64,000 nt of DNA. Source: Fibrobacterota bacterium. Its GTDB lineage: Bacteria > Fibrobacterota > Chitinivibrionia > Chitinivibrionales > Chitinispirillaceae. Of the stretch, positions 63,079 to 64,000 are shown one piece after another (the first letter of the stretch is position 1; each line of letters starts with the position of its first letter). Below the pieces are notes generated by a model. It saw only the letters and a list, made by a program, of their open reading frames with translations. It had not been told where the DNA came from and made no database searches. A program made the position numbers and the translations under genes. The DNA lies in the NCBI GenBank assembly GCA_023436205.1, contig JAEZKC010000072.1, positions 62,001 through 126,000 of the forward strand, in the 5' to 3' direction.

Positions 63079-64000
63079 TTATAACAGATTGATATAGCCA
63101 CTCTTTATCTCTCCGCGATATTCATATTTGATCAGGTACATTCCACTATTAAGGTCGCGAAGTGGGATTTCAGCACTTCTGGTATTTATTCCAGAGGTGA
63201 TTTTCTTTGAAAGCACTAGTTTTCCATCCAGTGAAAAAATGCTTACTTTCAAATTTTCTCTGGCAGGAAACTGAACCCGGAGTGATTTTTGTGAAGAGAC
63301 ATGATATGAGAATGAATTGTCCGTAATACCTAAATGTGTCAGTGTAATGACTGCCGGGTCGATGGTAATTTTATCAATATTGGGGCCGTCCTGTCCGTTT
63401 ATGGTTGCCAGTCTGACCGTACTTACACCCTGGGGCAGAGTGAGGCTGGTTGGCTTCGATTCCCATGTTGTCCAATTGGATGTCGGTTCAAAATTCAAAG
63501 ATGCTATCTGTTGAGTACCGTTTATTGAAACTGAGAATTGCCTTGCTGCCCCTGATCCGTTGGAAAAGGTGATCGTGACAGTTTTCAGTCCCTCGTAGTC
63601 AACGTACACTGGTATCTCGATGAAAGAGCCGCTCACTGCCGAAATGTTGACGTATGCTTCACCGGTAAAGCCCGCATTTTTTGTTTCCAGAACTGCATCT
63701 TTCAGAACGCCGTTTTCAGCTTGGTAAACATATTTTTCGATGGGCATAAATGATGCGGAAATTGCGATGTTAGAGTTCAAGGAGGAGATGCCGTAAATCG
63801 CATTTGTGCCGGTATGATCTCCATCCCACCCGTTGAATGTCCAGCCACCATTAGGAACAGCTGTGAAGGTTACACTGGTGCCTTCAAGAAGAGAGGATCC
63901 TTCCGGAGTCTGGGTAATGGAACCGCCGGGAGAAGCCTGTTTAGTAATGGTATAACGATTTCTTGTGTCCTGGGCAAAGTAGGCAGAGATGGTCCTGTTG
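63079..64000 (-). CDS. Secreted cargo protein, C-terminal part only (InlB repeat, CBM35-like, sorting domain)
   Basis: The minus-strand frame is open from the window end down to a stop at 63079, so only the last about 305 residues are visible. It starts in the end of one InlB-like repeat (NRTISAYFAQDTRN), continues with a complete one (YTITKQASPGGSITQTPEGS to NSNIAISASF), then a CBM35-like domain (YVYQAENGVLKDAV) and a sorting domain (KVSIFSLDGKLVLSKKI) ending KSGYINLL. The catalytic domain lies outside the window. By its neighbours it is likely another pectin-active enzyme. Confidence 0.9.
   Translation of the reverse strand, partial: NRTISAYFAQDTRNRYTITKQASPGGSITQTPEGSSLLEGTSVTFTAVPNGGWTFNGWDGDHTGTNAIYGISSLNSNIAISASFMPIEKYVYQAENGVLKDAVLETKNAGFTGEAYVNISAVSGSFIEIPVYVDYEGLKTVTITFSNGSGAARQFSVSINGTQQIASLNFEPTSNWTTWESKPTSLTLPQGVSTVRLATINGQDGPNIDKITIDPAVITLTHLGITDNSFSYHVSSQKSLRVQFPARENLKVSIFSLDGKLVLSKKITSGINTRSAEIPLRDLNSGMYLIKYEYRGEIKSGYINLL

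Noticed and set aside
1..64000. Complete insertion sequences or transposases
   Set aside because: No transposase-like frame or paired terminal repeats with target duplications were found on either strand.

Overview
The window looks like part of an anaerobic, plant-polysaccharide-degrading bacterium of the Fibrobacterota (Chitinispirillales-like). The main evidence is two genes of the TIGR02147/DUF4423 family, which is known mostly from Fibrobacter paralogues, together with many secreted proteins ending in a type IX-like C-terminal sorting domain. An ORP-type iron-sulfur ATPase cluster and an anaerobic sulfatase-maturating enzyme fit a strict anaerobe. Taxonomy is inferred from gene content; there is no rRNA gene in the window.

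Region 1 (1-6298) resembles the orange-protein (ORP) cluster of sulfate reducers. It holds a sigma-54 enhancer-binding protein, an Mrp/NBP35 ATPase on the minus strand, and a divergent plus-strand operon with three NifX/NifB-like metal-cluster proteins, a hotdog thioesterase, two DUF5320 proteins and two MinD-type ATPases with inserted ferredoxin domains. The divergent intergenic region carries a -24/-12 promoter on each strand and palindromes between them, which suggests one regulator drives both sides.

Region 2 (6367-10572) is a minus-strand operon: sulfatase, small DUF2550-like membrane protein, radical-SAM sulfatase maturase. Region 3 (10573-17715) mixes housekeeping genes (DnaQ-like exonuclease, ECF sigma/anti-sigma pair, SGNH esterase, lipoprotein, TspO) with decayed genes: a TonB C-terminus, a twice-frameshifted ABC-2 permease, and a VapB antitoxin whose toxin is reduced to nine codons.

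Region 4 (17777-29228) is a first polysaccharide block: a TIGR02147 regulator translationally coupled to a lipoprotein, then a GH-A-type hydrolase and a pectate-lyase-like protein, followed (to the right) by a histidine kinase and a PL1 lyase. Region 5 (29484-38088) interrupts it with an MBL-fold fragment, a divergent pair of related helical proteins of unknown function, a structured intergenic region, and a defence island (SEFIR protein, DNA methyltransferase, PD-(D/E)xK nuclease).

Region 6 (38308-64000) is a minus-strand pectin-degradation cluster: sialidase-fold protein, several PL1 lyases, a short PL10 lyase, CE8 pectin methylesterase, a DUF5060 glycosidase, and a second TIGR02147-lipoprotein pair. 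Most enzymes share a C-terminal cassette (InlB-like repeats, CBM35-like domain, sorting domain) that is very similar even at the DNA level. Together they would be secreted, held at the cell surface, and demethylate and cleave pectin outside the cell. The twin regulator-lipoprotein modules are the best candidate for an undescribed system here.
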